Program-made: the position numbers and the translations under genes
Shown: positions 42,308 to 51,131 of the stretch, one piece after another
Layout of the letters: every line of letters starts with the position of its first letter
How positions within the stretch are numbered: the first letter of the stretch is position 1
The notes under the pieces: model-generated
Told to the model about the DNA's origin: nothing
What the model saw: only the letters and a program-made list of their open reading frames with translations
Databases searched by the model: none
Origin: Plantibacter flavus
GTDB taxonomy: Bacteria; Actinomycetota; Actinomycetes; Actinomycetales; Microbacteriaceae
Length of the DNA stretch: 64,000 nt
NCBI RefSeq assembly: GCF_002024505.1
Contig: NZ_CP019402.1
Span: 62,001-126,000 of the forward strand
Direction: 5' to 3'

Positions 42308-42425
42308 CATCGAATCGTCATGGTGCCGGGAGCAAGCGTACCGTGATCGTTCACGGCCGGGCCGGTGCGGCGTCGAGTAGCGTGAGCACGTGTCGTCCAC
42401 CACGCTTCCACCCGCTGGAGAGCCA

Positions 42426-42857
42426 ATGCCGCACCCGCGCTCCGGATGCGGGGTCGCGATCGTCCGCGAGGGTCGGATCCTCCTGCTCGAGCGCCTCCGC
42501 GAGCCCGAGGCCGGTTCCTGGGGCATCCCCGGTGGGAAGGTCGACTGGATGGAGCGCCTCGAGGACGCCGTCCGCAGGGAGACCCTGGAAGAGACCGGGC
42601 TCGAGCTCGGCTCGATCGAGCTGTTGTGCGTCGTCGACCATTTCGAGCAGGCGCTGCACCAACACTGGATCTCGCCGGTGTACCTCGCGGAGGACACCGT
42701 GGGCGAGCCCGAACTCCGAGAGCCGGAGAAGCACGGCGGTCTCCGGTGGTTCCCGCTCGACGCGTTGCCGGAACGGGTGACCGTGTCGACGGTGGCGGCG
42801 GTCGAGGCGATCGCGCGGTCTCGGGAATCCAGGCGCCCGGGCGGCGCCCACTCGTAG
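42426..42857 (+). CDS. NUDIX hydrolase (MutT-like)
   Basis: A 143-residue NUDIX protein. The NUDIX box is GGKVDWMERLEDAVRRETLEETGLEL (shown here in two parts: GGKVDWMERLEDAVRRE and TLEETGLEL), complete with the REXXEEXG residues. The substrate-side residues (PHPRSGCGVAIVREGRILLLE) resemble MutT-type or nucleoside-triphosphate hydrolases. The ATG at 42426 follows GGAGAG at three to four bases and gives a standard start; a GTG at 42390 would add 12 residues. Ten bases separate it from the membrane protein gene, so they are probably cotranscribed. Confidence 0.9.
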   Translation: MPHPRSGCGVAIVREGRILLLERLREPEAGSWGIPGGKVDWMERLEDAVRRETLEETGLELGSIELLCVVDHFEQALHQHWISPVYLAEDTVGEPELREPEKHGGLRWFPLDALPERVTVSTVAAVEAIARSRESRRPGGAHS

Positions 42858-42867
42858 ACTCGGGCGC

Positions 42868-43968
42868 GTGACCGATCATCCGTCGTCCGACGCCCGCAAC
42901 GACTTCGTCACCTTCGACGCGCTCCGTGCGGAGGCCGTCGAGCAGCCGGTTCGACGCGGAGCGGGCGCGTGGGGGTTCTTCGGCACGGTCGCGATCGTGA
43001 TCGGCGCCCTGTTGATCCCGGTCGCCCTCGTGAGCACGTGGGCGGACACGATGCTCCGCGACACCGACGCGTTCGTCGACACCCTCGCCCCACTGGCCAC
43101 GGACCCCGCCGTCCAGGCCTTCGTGGGGGACCAGGCGCTCGCCGCGCTGGAGAGTCAGGTCGACCTCGACGTGGCGGCTGCGGTGCCGGCCGACCTCGCG
43201 GCGACCCTCTCGCTCCCGCCGGCGATCTCGGACGTGCTGGGTGCGATCGGTGGCGACACCGCGGACGCGCTGCGCGAGGTCCTGCGCCGGAACGTCGCCG
43301 AGTTCGCGGCCTCGCCCGCGTTCGCGACCGCCTGGACCGAAGCCCTCCGGGTCACGCATGAGCAGCTCGTCGCCGGCGTCTCCGGTTCCCAGGGGGCGGT
43401 CATCGACGTCTCGGCCGAGCAGGGCTTGGGTGTGCAGTTGGGGCCGATCGTCTCCGCGACCCGCTCGTGGCTGGTCGACGCGGGATTCGGCTTCGCGGCC
43501 GCCATCCCGGACGTCGACCGCGTGGTCGACGTCGTCCCGGCGTCGCAGGTCGCGCCGGTACTCGGTGGGATCCAGGTGATCGAGACGGCGGCTGGTTGGT
43601 CGCCCTGGCTCGCGATCGGGCTCCTCGCACTCGGGGTGATCCTGCTCTGGTTGGGCCGCCGCAACCCGAGCCGGACCGTCGCCGGAGCGGCGATCGGTGT
43701 CCTCCTCGCAGCAGGCCTGACGCTCATCCTGCTCGGCGCTGCCCGACTCGCCCTCGTCTTCGCGGTGTCGGTCGCGATCCCCGGCGGCGTCGGGGACGCG
43801 GCGGCGTCGCTCCTGCTGGGCCCACCCACCGATGCGGCCTGGTCCGTACTGTGGGTGTCGCTCACCGTGGCGGTCCTCGCCTTCGTCAGCGCCGCGTTGC
43901 GGCTCCCCGAGCGCATCGCGCGGGGTGTCCGGGCGGCGCGGCGTCCGCTGGCGGGCACGAACGCCTAA
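42868..43968 (+). CDS. Multi-span membrane protein of unknown function
   Basis: A 366-residue protein with one N-terminal membrane segment (GTVAIVIGALLIPVALVSTWA), an extracytoplasmic region of about 170 residues, and three C-terminal segments (WLAIGLLALGVILLWLG, GAAIGVLLAAGLTLILLGAA, WSVLWVSLTVAVLAFVSAAL). The extracytoplasmic part starts DTMLRDTDAFVDTLAPLATDPAVQAFV, a repeat-like pattern also seen in unnamed actinobacterial membrane proteins. No catalytic motif is visible. The GTG start at 42868 is assumed. It probably shares a transcript with the NUDIX gene. Function unknown. Confidence 0.75.
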   Translation: MTDHPSSDARNDFVTFDALRAEAVEQPVRRGAGAWGFFGTVAIVIGALLIPVALVSTWADTMLRDTDAFVDTLAPLATDPAVQAFVGDQALAALESQVDLDVAAAVPADLAATLSLPPAISDVLGAIGGDTADALREVLRRNVAEFAASPAFATAWTEALRVTHEQLVAGVSGSQGAVIDVSAEQGLGVQLGPIVSATRSWLVDAGFGFAAAIPDVDRVVDVVPASQVAPVLGGIQVIETAAGWSPWLAIGLLALGVILLWLGRRNPSRTVAGAAIGVLLAAGLTLILLGAARLALVFAVSVAIPGGVGDAAASLLLGPPTDAAWSVLWVSLTVAVLAFVSAALRLPERIARGVRAARRPLAGTNA

Positions 43969-45122
43969 GCGCCGGTGGCCGATCCGTCGGCATGGACGGC
44001 CCGGCTCGTCCGCGGTGCTGCGAGTCTGCGATGCCACGGCACCTCCACGAGCGTGTGGAGCAGCCAGGACGCGGCGAGGATCGAGCCGAACCAGACCAGG
44101 ATGATCGGGGCCCGGAGGAGGAACGGCATGCCGTCGACGGCGCTCGGCGGGATCGCCTTCGCCAGCAGGATGAGCACGAAGACGTGCACGAGGTACGTGG
44201 AGAACGAGAGCTGCCCCAGGATGCGCGCGGGGCGACTGCGCAGCACCGCGGTGGAGCGCGGGCTCGCGACCGCCAGGCCTCCGACGATGATCGCCGCGAA
44301 GGTGATCGCGGCCCAGGCTCGTGGTGCTCCGGGTTCGAGTGCGATCGCCGCCACCACCAGGCCGCTGGCGCCTCCTGCGGCGACCCACGCCGCTCGTCGG
44401 GTGACCGGGAGGGCTGCCGTCCACTCCGCCAGACAGATGCCGAGCGCGAAGCAGCACAGCACCCGGACGGCCGGGGTCGCCATGCCGTTCATGGCCGACG
44501 GGGCGATGGCGGCGGCGATCGTCGTCGTGGAGACGAGCCCGACCGAGAGGGCGATCATCGGGACCGGGCCGCGCATCCGGTCGCGGAGGGCGAGGGCGAA
44601 CACCGGGAACAGGATGAACGCGAGGAATTGGGCCGACAGCGACCAGGCGGGTGGGTTCCACCAGAGTGCGTCGCCGAACCATGCGCGGGTGAGGGTGAGT
44701 TCGGCGAGGAGGCCGATGGGCGGGAACGCCCCGTCGTCCGTTGAGACACCGACGATCGCCCCGCCGACGCAGAGCAGCACGAAGGCGAGGAGCACGGTCA
44801 CGTGTGCCGGGTATATCCGCGCGAAGCGGTTCCGGAGGTAGCGACCGTAGATGGGCCAGGTCCAGCGCCGATCCTGGTAGGCCCGGGCGATCGTGTACCC
44901 GCTCAAGACGAAGAACACGTCGACGGCGAGTCCGGTGTGGGCCATCGGCGCGAGCCACGAGAGCTCGGGGAGCACGGAGAACAGCCAGTCCGCGGAGTGT
45001 GAGAACACCACCCACCAGGCGGCGACGGCGCGGGCACCGGCGAAGGCGGTGTGGTCGACGCGGGGTGCCGATCGGCGGTCGCGTCGGGGGTTTCCGGTCG
45101 CGTGGTTCTCCGGTGACGGCAT
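43965..45122 (-). CDS. Acyltransferase family 3 (OafA/YrhL-like) membrane protein
   Basis: A 385-residue protein with about ten hydrophobic segments and the acyltransferase-3 start: FAGARAVAAWWVVFSHSADWLF, with the catalytic His in SHS. GLAVDVFFVLSGYTIARAYQ and YLRNRFARIYPAH are the family's classic blocks. Members move acetyl or succinyl groups onto surface polysaccharides, peptidoglycan or lipids. The acceptor is unknown. The ATG at 45122 follows AGGAG at six bases. The 3' end overlaps the convergent membrane protein gene by 4 bases. It is divergent from the beta-helix protein gene, whose product could share a role in the cell envelope. Confidence 0.92.
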   Translation of the reverse strand: MPSPENHATGNPRRDRRSAPRVDHTAFAGARAVAAWWVVFSHSADWLFSVLPELSWLAPMAHTGLAVDVFFVLSGYTIARAYQDRRWTWPIYGRYLRNRFARIYPAHVTVLLAFVLLCVGGAIVGVSTDDGAFPPIGLLAELTLTRAWFGDALWWNPPAWSLSAQFLAFILFPVFALALRDRMRGPVPMIALSVGLVSTTTIAAAIAPSAMNGMATPAVRVLCCFALGICLAEWTAALPVTRRAAWVAAGGASGLVVAAIALEPGAPRAWAAITFAAIIVGGLAVASPRSTAVLRSRPARILGQLSFSTYLVHVFVLILLAKAIPPSAVDGMPFLLRAPIILVWFGSILAASWLLHTLVEVPWHRRLAAPRTSRAVHADGSATGA

Positions 45123-45202
45123 GGTGCTCCTGGATGATCGGACGGCGGTGGTCACGCCGGATCTCCACTCTAGGATGCTTCTGTACCTCATGGTTCTGTA
45201 CT

Positions 45203-46984
45203 GTGTGGACTGTGGACAGGACATCACGAAGCGACGGAACAGCTCGGTGGCGGAGGACCGGAGCCGAACCCGGACCGGTCCCGGAACCCGAACCGACGGC
45301 CGTCGAGCCCGAACCCGATCCCGATCCCGACCGTGGGGCCCCGTCGCCACCCGAACCCGATCCCGCACCGTCGGCACCGACCGGGAACGCGGACACCCAG
45401 GCCGTCCCGCCCGTCGAGCTCGTCCTCGAAGGTCCCGGGATCGACCCGACCGGTGCCTCCGTCAGCACCGCCGCGGTCCTCGCCTGGTTCGCGGCCGTCC
45501 CGGCCGGCAGCACCGTGGTCGTCCGCGGCGGCGACGTCATCGCCGTGGACGCGACGATCAGGATCGACCGTCGCCTGCACCTCCGCGGGCGCGGCGAGCT
45601 CCGGTTCGTCGGAGGTGTCGAGGCGGCCCCGGCGCTGAAGCTCATCGTGTCGGGCAGCTCGGTGACCGGCGTCCGGGTCAGCTACGCGGGCCCGACCGCT
45701 TCGAGCACGGGTGAGCGCAACACCGGGATCAGCATCTGGGCGAGCGACGTCCTGATCGACGGCGTCACCGTCGACGGGTTCCAGAACGGCATCGCCGTGC
45801 AACCGTCAGGTGAGTTCGAGGGCGTCGTCATCTCGGGGTGCCATGTCCTGAACATCGTCGGCTCGGGCGGAGGGCGAGGCTCCGCCTCATCCGCGGGCGA
45901 GGATCGTGGCGACGGCATCACGGTCTGGGGTGCGCGTTCGGCGGTCGTCGGCAACATCGTCTCGGCCGCCCCCGGCACCGACGCACGGGTCGGCATCCAC
46001 GCCGAGAACCTGCCCGACTACGCGGTCGACCCCGGTTCCTGGGCCGACTCGATGGTCACGATCGAGGGCAACGTCGTCACCGGGCCGTTCCGCCGGTCCA
46101 TCGCCGTGGAGGGGATGGCCCACACCGTCGTGACCGGTAACACCGTGTCCGACGCCACCTGGTGGGGACTCGCCGTCATCGACACCCGATCGGTCGCCCT
46201 GGTCGCGAACACGGTGCGCTGGACGCGGACGGCCGACGACGACCAGGGGTCCGCCTGGGGGCCGAAGCGCTGCCCGGTGATGATCTACCGCGATGCGCAG
46301 GGAACCGTGGTCTCCGGGAACGTCATCGAGATCCGCGGCGTCGCTGCTGCGGGCATCATGGCCCAGGCGGCGGCACCCCCGGGCGGTTCGACCACCGTCA
46401 TCGGCGCCGTCGACGCGCTCATCACCGACAACGTGGTCCGGATCGGCGGCGGCACCTGTCCGATCGGGATCGCGCTCGATCGGACCGGACAGCCCGTCGT
46501 CTCGGGTAACCGCGTCGCCGTCACGCTCGCATCGGGCTCGGTGGGCGGTGTCGTGTCGTACCTCGCCCAGGACGCGGTGGTCTCCGACAACTCCATCACC
46601 GGGGCCGCGACCTCCAACGGGTTCGGGGTGCTCCACCAGGGTGCCGGCTCGATCGTGGTCATGGGGAACCGCATCGACCGCGTCAGAGTCGCGGTCGCCG
46701 TGAACAACTGCACCGGTGGCGCGACGATCATCGGCAACACCGGACGCGAGTGCGAGTACGGCCTCGACACCTTCGGAACGACCGGGCGATCCGTGGTCCA
46801 CGGCAACCGTTGGGAGTCGGACGTCACGGCACACGCGAACGCGCAGCCGAACACGAGCTACCTCTCCACCCGGCACATGGGTCTCGCGCGGCCGTACGGT
46901 GGCCAGTCCGGCGACATCCTCGTCGGGAACGGAAGGCTGTGGGTGAACGATCAGGGCACCTGGCGGTCGGCCACCCTCGGCTGA
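45203..46984 (+). CDS. Right-handed parallel beta-helix repeat protein (start uncertain)
   Basis: Up to 593 residues. From about 70 on, the sequence is made of short beta-helix coils with repeating G-N-x-V/I steps (NGIAVQPSG, GNIVSAAPG, GNVVTGPFRRSIAV, GNTVSD, DNVVRIGG, GNRVAV, DNSITG, GNRIDR, GNTGREC), typical of pectate lyase-like or surface-acting proteins. Ahead lies a Pro/Glu/Asp-rich linker (PEPEPTAVEPEPDPDPD). The GTG at 45203 is a weak choice: the first 20 codons are not gene-like, no signal peptide appears, and another frame (ATG 45190) looks as plausible there. A frameshift or missed start is possible. Product location and substrate are unknown. Confidence 0.7.
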   Translation: MWTVDRTSRSDGTARWRRTGAEPGPVPEPEPTAVEPEPDPDPDRGAPSPPEPDPAPSAPTGNADTQAVPPVELVLEGPGIDPTGASVSTAAVLAWFAAVPAGSTVVVRGGDVIAVDATIRIDRRLHLRGRGELRFVGGVEAAPALKLIVSGSSVTGVRVSYAGPTASSTGERNTGISIWASDVLIDGVTVDGFQNGIAVQPSGEFEGVVISGCHVLNIVGSGGGRGSASSAGEDRGDGITVWGARSAVVGNIVSAAPGTDARVGIHAENLPDYAVDPGSWADSMVTIEGNVVTGPFRRSIAVEGMAHTVVTGNTVSDATWWGLAVIDTRSVALVANTVRWTRTADDDQGSAWGPKRCPVMIYRDAQGTVVSGNVIEIRGVAAAGIMAQAAAPPGGSTTVIGAVDALITDNVVRIGGGTCPIGIALDRTGQPVVSGNRVAVTLASGSVGGVVSYLAQDAVVSDNSITGAATSNGFGVLHQGAGSIVVMGNRIDRVRVAVAVNNCTGGATIIGNTGRECEYGLDTFGTTGRSVVHGNRWESDVTAHANAQPNTSYLSTRHMGLARPYGGQSGDILVGNGRLWVNDQGTWRSATLG

Positions 46985-47043
46985 ACGCGCCTCAGGCAGG
47001 CCCCGATGATCGGGAGCCCGCCTGACGCGGGGTGGGAGCCGAC

Positions 47044-49128
47044 TCAGCTGCGCGGGGCGTGTGCCGTGTCGGACCCGCTGGCGACGGCCGCCTCGTCGAT
47101 CGCCGACTGCTCCTCGCCGCCGCGGAACTGCGTGCGGTAGAGCTCGGCGTACGCGCCGTCGACCTCGAGGAGCTGCGCGTGCGAGCCCTGCTCGACGATC
47201 CGTCCGTTCTCCATCACGAGGATCGTGTCCGCGTCGCGGATGGTCGACAAGCGGTGGGCGATGACGAAGGAGGTCCGGTCGGAGCGCAGTGCCGCCATCG
47301 CGTGCTGCACGAGCAGCTCCGTCCGCGTGTCGACGGAGGACGTCGCCTCGTCGAGGATGAGCAGCTTCGGCTTCGCGATGAACGCACGGGCGATCGTGAT
47401 GAGCTGGCGTTCACCGGCCGAGACGCTGCCGCCGTCCGCGTCGAGGACGGTGTCGTAGCCGTCGGGCAGCTGGCGCACGAAGCGGTCGACCATCGTCGCC
47501 TCGGCAGCCTCGACGACCTCCGCGTCGCTCGCGTCGAGTCGGCCGTACCGGATGTTCTCGCGGATCGTCCCATCGAACAGCCAGGCGTCCTGCAGCACCA
47601 TCCCGACCTGCGACCGCAGCTCGGCGCGCGTCAGGGCGGTGATGTCGACGCCGTCGAGCAGGATGCGACCGCCCGTGAGCTCGTAGAACCGCATGACGAG
47701 GTTCACGAGGGTCGTCTTCCCGGCCCCGGTCGGCCCGACGATCGCGACGGTCTGACCCGGCTGCGCGGAGAAGGAGAGGTCCTCGATGAGCGGCTTCTCG
47801 GGGTCGTAGCTGAAGGAGACGCCGTCGAACTCGACGTGGCCATCGGTGTGCTCGGGCAGGTGTGCGTCCGCGGTCTCCGGGTCCTGTTCCTCGGCGTCGA
47901 GCAGCTCGAAGGTGCGCTCGGCGGACGCGACGCCCGACTGCAGCTGGTTCGCCATGCCGGCGATCTGGCTGAGCGGCTGCGAGAACTCACGCGAGTACTG
48001 GATGAACGCGGTCGCGTCGCCGAGGGTCATCTGGCCGGAGGCGACCCGGAGGCCGCCCACGACGGCGATGAGCACGTAGGACAGGTAGGAGACGAAGGTC
48101 ATCGCCGGCATGATCATGCCGGACACGAACTGCGCGCCGAACGCCGCCCGGTAGAGCTTCTCGTTGCGCTCGTCGAACTCGGCGAGCATCTCCTTGTCGC
48201 GGCCGAAGACGCGCACGAGCTCGAGCCCCGAGAACGACTCCTCGATGTGCCCGTTGAGCGAGCCGGTGTTCTTCCACTGCGCGGTGAAGAGCTTCTGCGA
48301 CCGCGAGCCGATGACCCCGGCGATCAGCGCGGACAGCGGCAGTGCGATCAGCGCGATGAGTGCGAGCTGCCACGACACGATGAACATCATCGCCGTGATG
48401 CCGAGCACCGTGAGGGCCGACTGCACGAGTTGCGAGAACGCCTGTTGGAGGGCGGTCTGGATGTTGTCGACGTCGTTCGTGACACGCGACATGAGGTCGC
48501 CGCGCTGACGGGTGTCGAAGTAGCTCAGTGGAAGGCGGTTGAGCTTGCGCTCGATGTCCCGCCGGAGGTTGTAGACCACGCGCATGACGAGCCCGTTGAG
48601 GATGTACCCCTGGGCCCAGTTGAGGATCGACGCGACGATGTACATGCCGAGCACGATGATGATCAGACGGCCCAGCAGGGTGAAGTCGATCCCCTGCCCC
48701 GGGGTGATGTCCGACTTCTCGAGCATGTCGGCGTACTGGTCGTTGCCGGATGCGCGTGCCTGGTCGACGACCTGATCGAGCGTCGCGCCGGCCGGGAGCT
48801 GCGACCCCATCACGCCGTTGAAGATCGCGTCCATCGCGAGACCGAGGATCTTCGGGGCGATGACCGTGAGCACGACCGAGAGCACGACGAGCCCGACGAC
48901 GATGCTCATCTTGACCTTCTCGGGGGCGAGGAGACCGACGAGTCGCTTCGCGGAGGGCCAGAACTGCTCGGCCTTCTTCGACGGGGTGCCGCCGAACATG
49001 TCGCCGTCGGACTCACCCGGGGTGAACTCCGGTGCGAGCGCCTCCTCCTCGACAGCGTTCAGCTCGGGAGCCTGAGCGGTGTCCTTCGAGGTGCCAGAGG
49101 AGCGCTTGTCACGTGGTGAACGGGCCAT
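47044..49128 (-). CDS. ABC exporter half-transporter, catalytic subunit (multidrug/lipid type)
   Basis: A 694-residue fused permease-ATPase. A polar N-terminal extension of about 75 residues precedes six membrane helices. The ATPase has Walker A VGPTGAGKTT, signature VSAGERQL (SAGE instead of SGGQ), Walker B LLILDEATSSVD with the catalytic Glu, and the switch His in IAHRLSTI. It pairs with the upstream gene product, whose site is degenerate, to form a heterodimer. The start ATG at 49128 is used; a GTG at 49134 overlaps the upstream stop as GTGA. The substrate is unknown. Confidence 0.93.
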   Translation of the reverse strand: MARSPRDKRSSGTSKDTAQAPELNAVEEEALAPEFTPGESDGDMFGGTPSKKAEQFWPSAKRLVGLLAPEKVKMSIVVGLVVLSVVLTVIAPKILGLAMDAIFNGVMGSQLPAGATLDQVVDQARASGNDQYADMLEKSDITPGQGIDFTLLGRLIIIVLGMYIVASILNWAQGYILNGLVMRVVYNLRRDIERKLNRLPLSYFDTRQRGDLMSRVTNDVDNIQTALQQAFSQLVQSALTVLGITAMMFIVSWQLALIALIALPLSALIAGVIGSRSQKLFTAQWKNTGSLNGHIEESFSGLELVRVFGRDKEMLAEFDERNEKLYRAAFGAQFVSGMIMPAMTFVSYLSYVLIAVVGGLRVASGQMTLGDATAFIQYSREFSQPLSQIAGMANQLQSGVASAERTFELLDAEEQDPETADAHLPEHTDGHVEFDGVSFSYDPEKPLIEDLSFSAQPGQTVAIVGPTGAGKTTLVNLVMRFYELTGGRILLDGVDITALTRAELRSQVGMVLQDAWLFDGTIRENIRYGRLDASDAEVVEAAEATMVDRFVRQLPDGYDTVLDADGGSVSAGERQLITIARAFIAKPKLLILDEATSSVDTRTELLVQHAMAALRSDRTSFVIAHRLSTIRDADTILVMENGRIVEQGSHAQLLEVDGAYAELYRTQFRGGEEQSAIDEAAVASGSDTAHAPRS

Positions 49129-49130
49129 GG

Positions 49131-50867
49131 TCACGCCACCCCTTCCACAGCGAGCTGCGATTGGACGATCTCGCGATACGTCTCGTTGGAGTCCAGGAGT
49201 TCGTCGTGGGTGCCGCGGCCGACGATGCCGCCGTCGTTCATGACGATGATGTGGTCGGCCTCGCGGATCGTCGCGATGCGCTGCGCGACGATGATGACGG
49301 TCGCGTCGGCGGTGCTGTCGCCGAGGGCTGCGCGGAGTCGTGCGTCGGTGGCGACGTCGAGGGCCGAGAACGAGTCGTCGAAGAGGTAGACCAGGGGCTT
49401 CGCGACGAGGGCCCTGGCGATGCACAGACGTTGACGCTGGCCGCCGGAGACGTTCGTGCCGCCCTGGGCGACGCCGTCGTTCAGCATCTTCGGCTTCGCG
49501 CGGACGAAGTCCTCAGCCTGTGCGACGTCGAGGGCGCTCCACAGCTCGTCGTCGGTGGCGTCGGGACGTCCGAAGCGGAGGTTCGAGGCGATCGTGCCCG
49601 AGAACAGGTACGGCTTCTGCGGCACGATGCCGACGACCCCGGCGATCTGCTGCCGGGTGAGCTGCGAGACGGGGACGCCGTCGATGGTGACGTGGCCCTG
49701 CTGCGGGTCGTAGAGGCGCGGGATGAGCGAGAGGAGCGTCGTCTTGCCGGAGCCGGTCGAGCCGACGATCGCGGTGGTCTTGCCGGGCTCCGCCGTGAAC
49801 GTGACGTCCGACAGGACCGGTCGCTCCGCGCCGGGGTAGCCGAAGGTGACGCCGGTGAACTCGACCCGTCCGACCGACGGCACGCGGATGTCGGTGCTCG
49901 TCGGCACGGTGAGGCTCGGCTCGGTGTCGAGGACGCTCTGGATGCGCTCGGCGCACACGACCGCGCGAGGGATCATCATGACCATGAAGACGCCCATCAT
50001 CACCGAGGTGAGGATCTGGAGCAGGTACTGGAGGAACGCGGTGAGGGAACCGACCTGCATCTGGCCGGCGTCGACCCGCTGGCCACCGAACCAGAGCACG
50101 GCAGCCGTCGCCAGGTGCAGGACCATCATGATGACCGGGAACATGAGGACGAAGATGTTGCCGACCTTGATCGACACGCGCGTGAGCGCCTCGTTCGCAC
50201 GGTTGTACCGCTCCGACTCGAACGGCTCGCGGACGAACGCCCGGACGACGCGGATGCCGATGATCTGCTCGCGCAGCACACTGTTGATGCCGTCGATGCG
50301 GTCCTGCATCTGGCGGAACAGCGGCATGAGGAGGTAGACCAGGAACCCGACGATGATGAACAGCACCGGCACGGAGACCCACACCAGCCACGACAGCCCC
50401 GCGTCCTCGCGGAGCGCCATGATGATGCCGCCGACGCACATGATGGGTGCGGACACCATGAAGTTGAGGGTCATGAGGACGAGCATCTGGACCTGCTGGA
50501 CGTCGTTCGTGCCGCGGGTGATGAGCGTCGCACTGCCGAAGCCGCCGATCTCGAGTGCGCCGAGCGAGTCGACCTTCCGGTAGAACTCCCGGCGCAGGTC
50601 GCGGCCGATGGCCATGGCGGTGCGGGCGCCGAAGTAGACCCCGCCGATGGCTGCGGCCACCTGGACGAGGCAGACGAGCAGCATCGTCATGCCGGTGGAC
50701 CAGATGAAGTCCGTGTCGCCACGGGAGACGCCCTGGTCGATGATCTGGGCGTTGAGGCTGGGGAGGTAGAGGGCCGCGATCGTCGAGATGAGCTGCAGCA
50801 CGAACACCGCGACGACCCAGGCCGCGTACGGCTTGGCGTGTCGGAGGGCGAGGGCGAGGAGGGCCAC
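49131..50867 (-). CDS. ABC exporter half-transporter, degenerate-site subunit
   Basis: A 578-residue permease-ATPase with six membrane helices. The ATPase has Walker A VGSTGSGKTT and signature NVSGGQRQR. The Walker B motif is VYLFDDSFSALD (Asp in place of the catalytic Glu) and the switch His is Gln (VAQRIATI). This is the pattern known from heterodimeric exporters such as TM287/288 and BmrCD, where one ATP site is non-hydrolytic. The GTG at 50867 has AAAGGAC five bases upstream and is preferred to the ATG at 50888. It is coupled to the next gene by a GTGA overlap. Confidence 0.92.
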   Translation of the reverse strand: MALLALALRHAKPYAAWVVAVFVLQLISTIAALYLPSLNAQIIDQGVSRGDTDFIWSTGMTMLLVCLVQVAAAIGGVYFGARTAMAIGRDLRREFYRKVDSLGALEIGGFGSATLITRGTNDVQQVQMLVLMTLNFMVSAPIMCVGGIIMALREDAGLSWLVWVSVPVLFIIVGFLVYLLMPLFRQMQDRIDGINSVLREQIIGIRVVRAFVREPFESERYNRANEALTRVSIKVGNIFVLMFPVIMMVLHLATAAVLWFGGQRVDAGQMQVGSLTAFLQYLLQILTSVMMGVFMVMMIPRAVVCAERIQSVLDTEPSLTVPTSTDIRVPSVGRVEFTGVTFGYPGAERPVLSDVTFTAEPGKTTAIVGSTGSGKTTLLSLIPRLYDPQQGHVTIDGVPVSQLTRQQIAGVVGIVPQKPYLFSGTIASNLRFGRPDATDDELWSALDVAQAEDFVRAKPKMLNDGVAQGGTNVSGGQRQRLCIARALVAKPLVYLFDDSFSALDVATDARLRAALGDSTADATVIIVAQRIATIREADHIIVMNDGGIVGRGTHDELLDSNETYREIVQSQLAVEGVA

Positions 50868-51131
50868 GTGAGGTCCTTTGTGGTTCATGTCCGCGGCGGA
50901 GCGGCCGTGCGGACGGAGGGGGCGGAACTGGGCTGGCGCGAGACCAGTGCCTCCGACGGCAGCGCGAACCGACGGAGACCATGAAGGACGTGCCCGAGTG
51001 ACGATACTCCGAGCCGGTGACACCGTGGTGTCCCGGTTCGGAATCGTGATGATCACGTCGGCGCACGCGTCGCGCGTCGGCCCAGGCTAATATACCTGTC
51101 GTCCAGAACCCGAATCGTGCGGGCGACGTGG
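50868..51131. promoter_or_regulatory. Leader region of the ABC exporter operon with a palindrome
   Basis: About 260 bases without a recognised gene. GACACCGTGGTGTC (51019-51032) is a perfect 6-base inverted repeat with a two-base centre and may be an operator. On the minus strand TATATT (about 51090-51095) is a good -10 candidate; the resulting untranslated leader would be about 210 bases. A frame in phase with the exporter stays open through the whole leader, but its codon use does not convince. Leader-mediated control is therefore possible, not shown. Confidence 0.4.
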
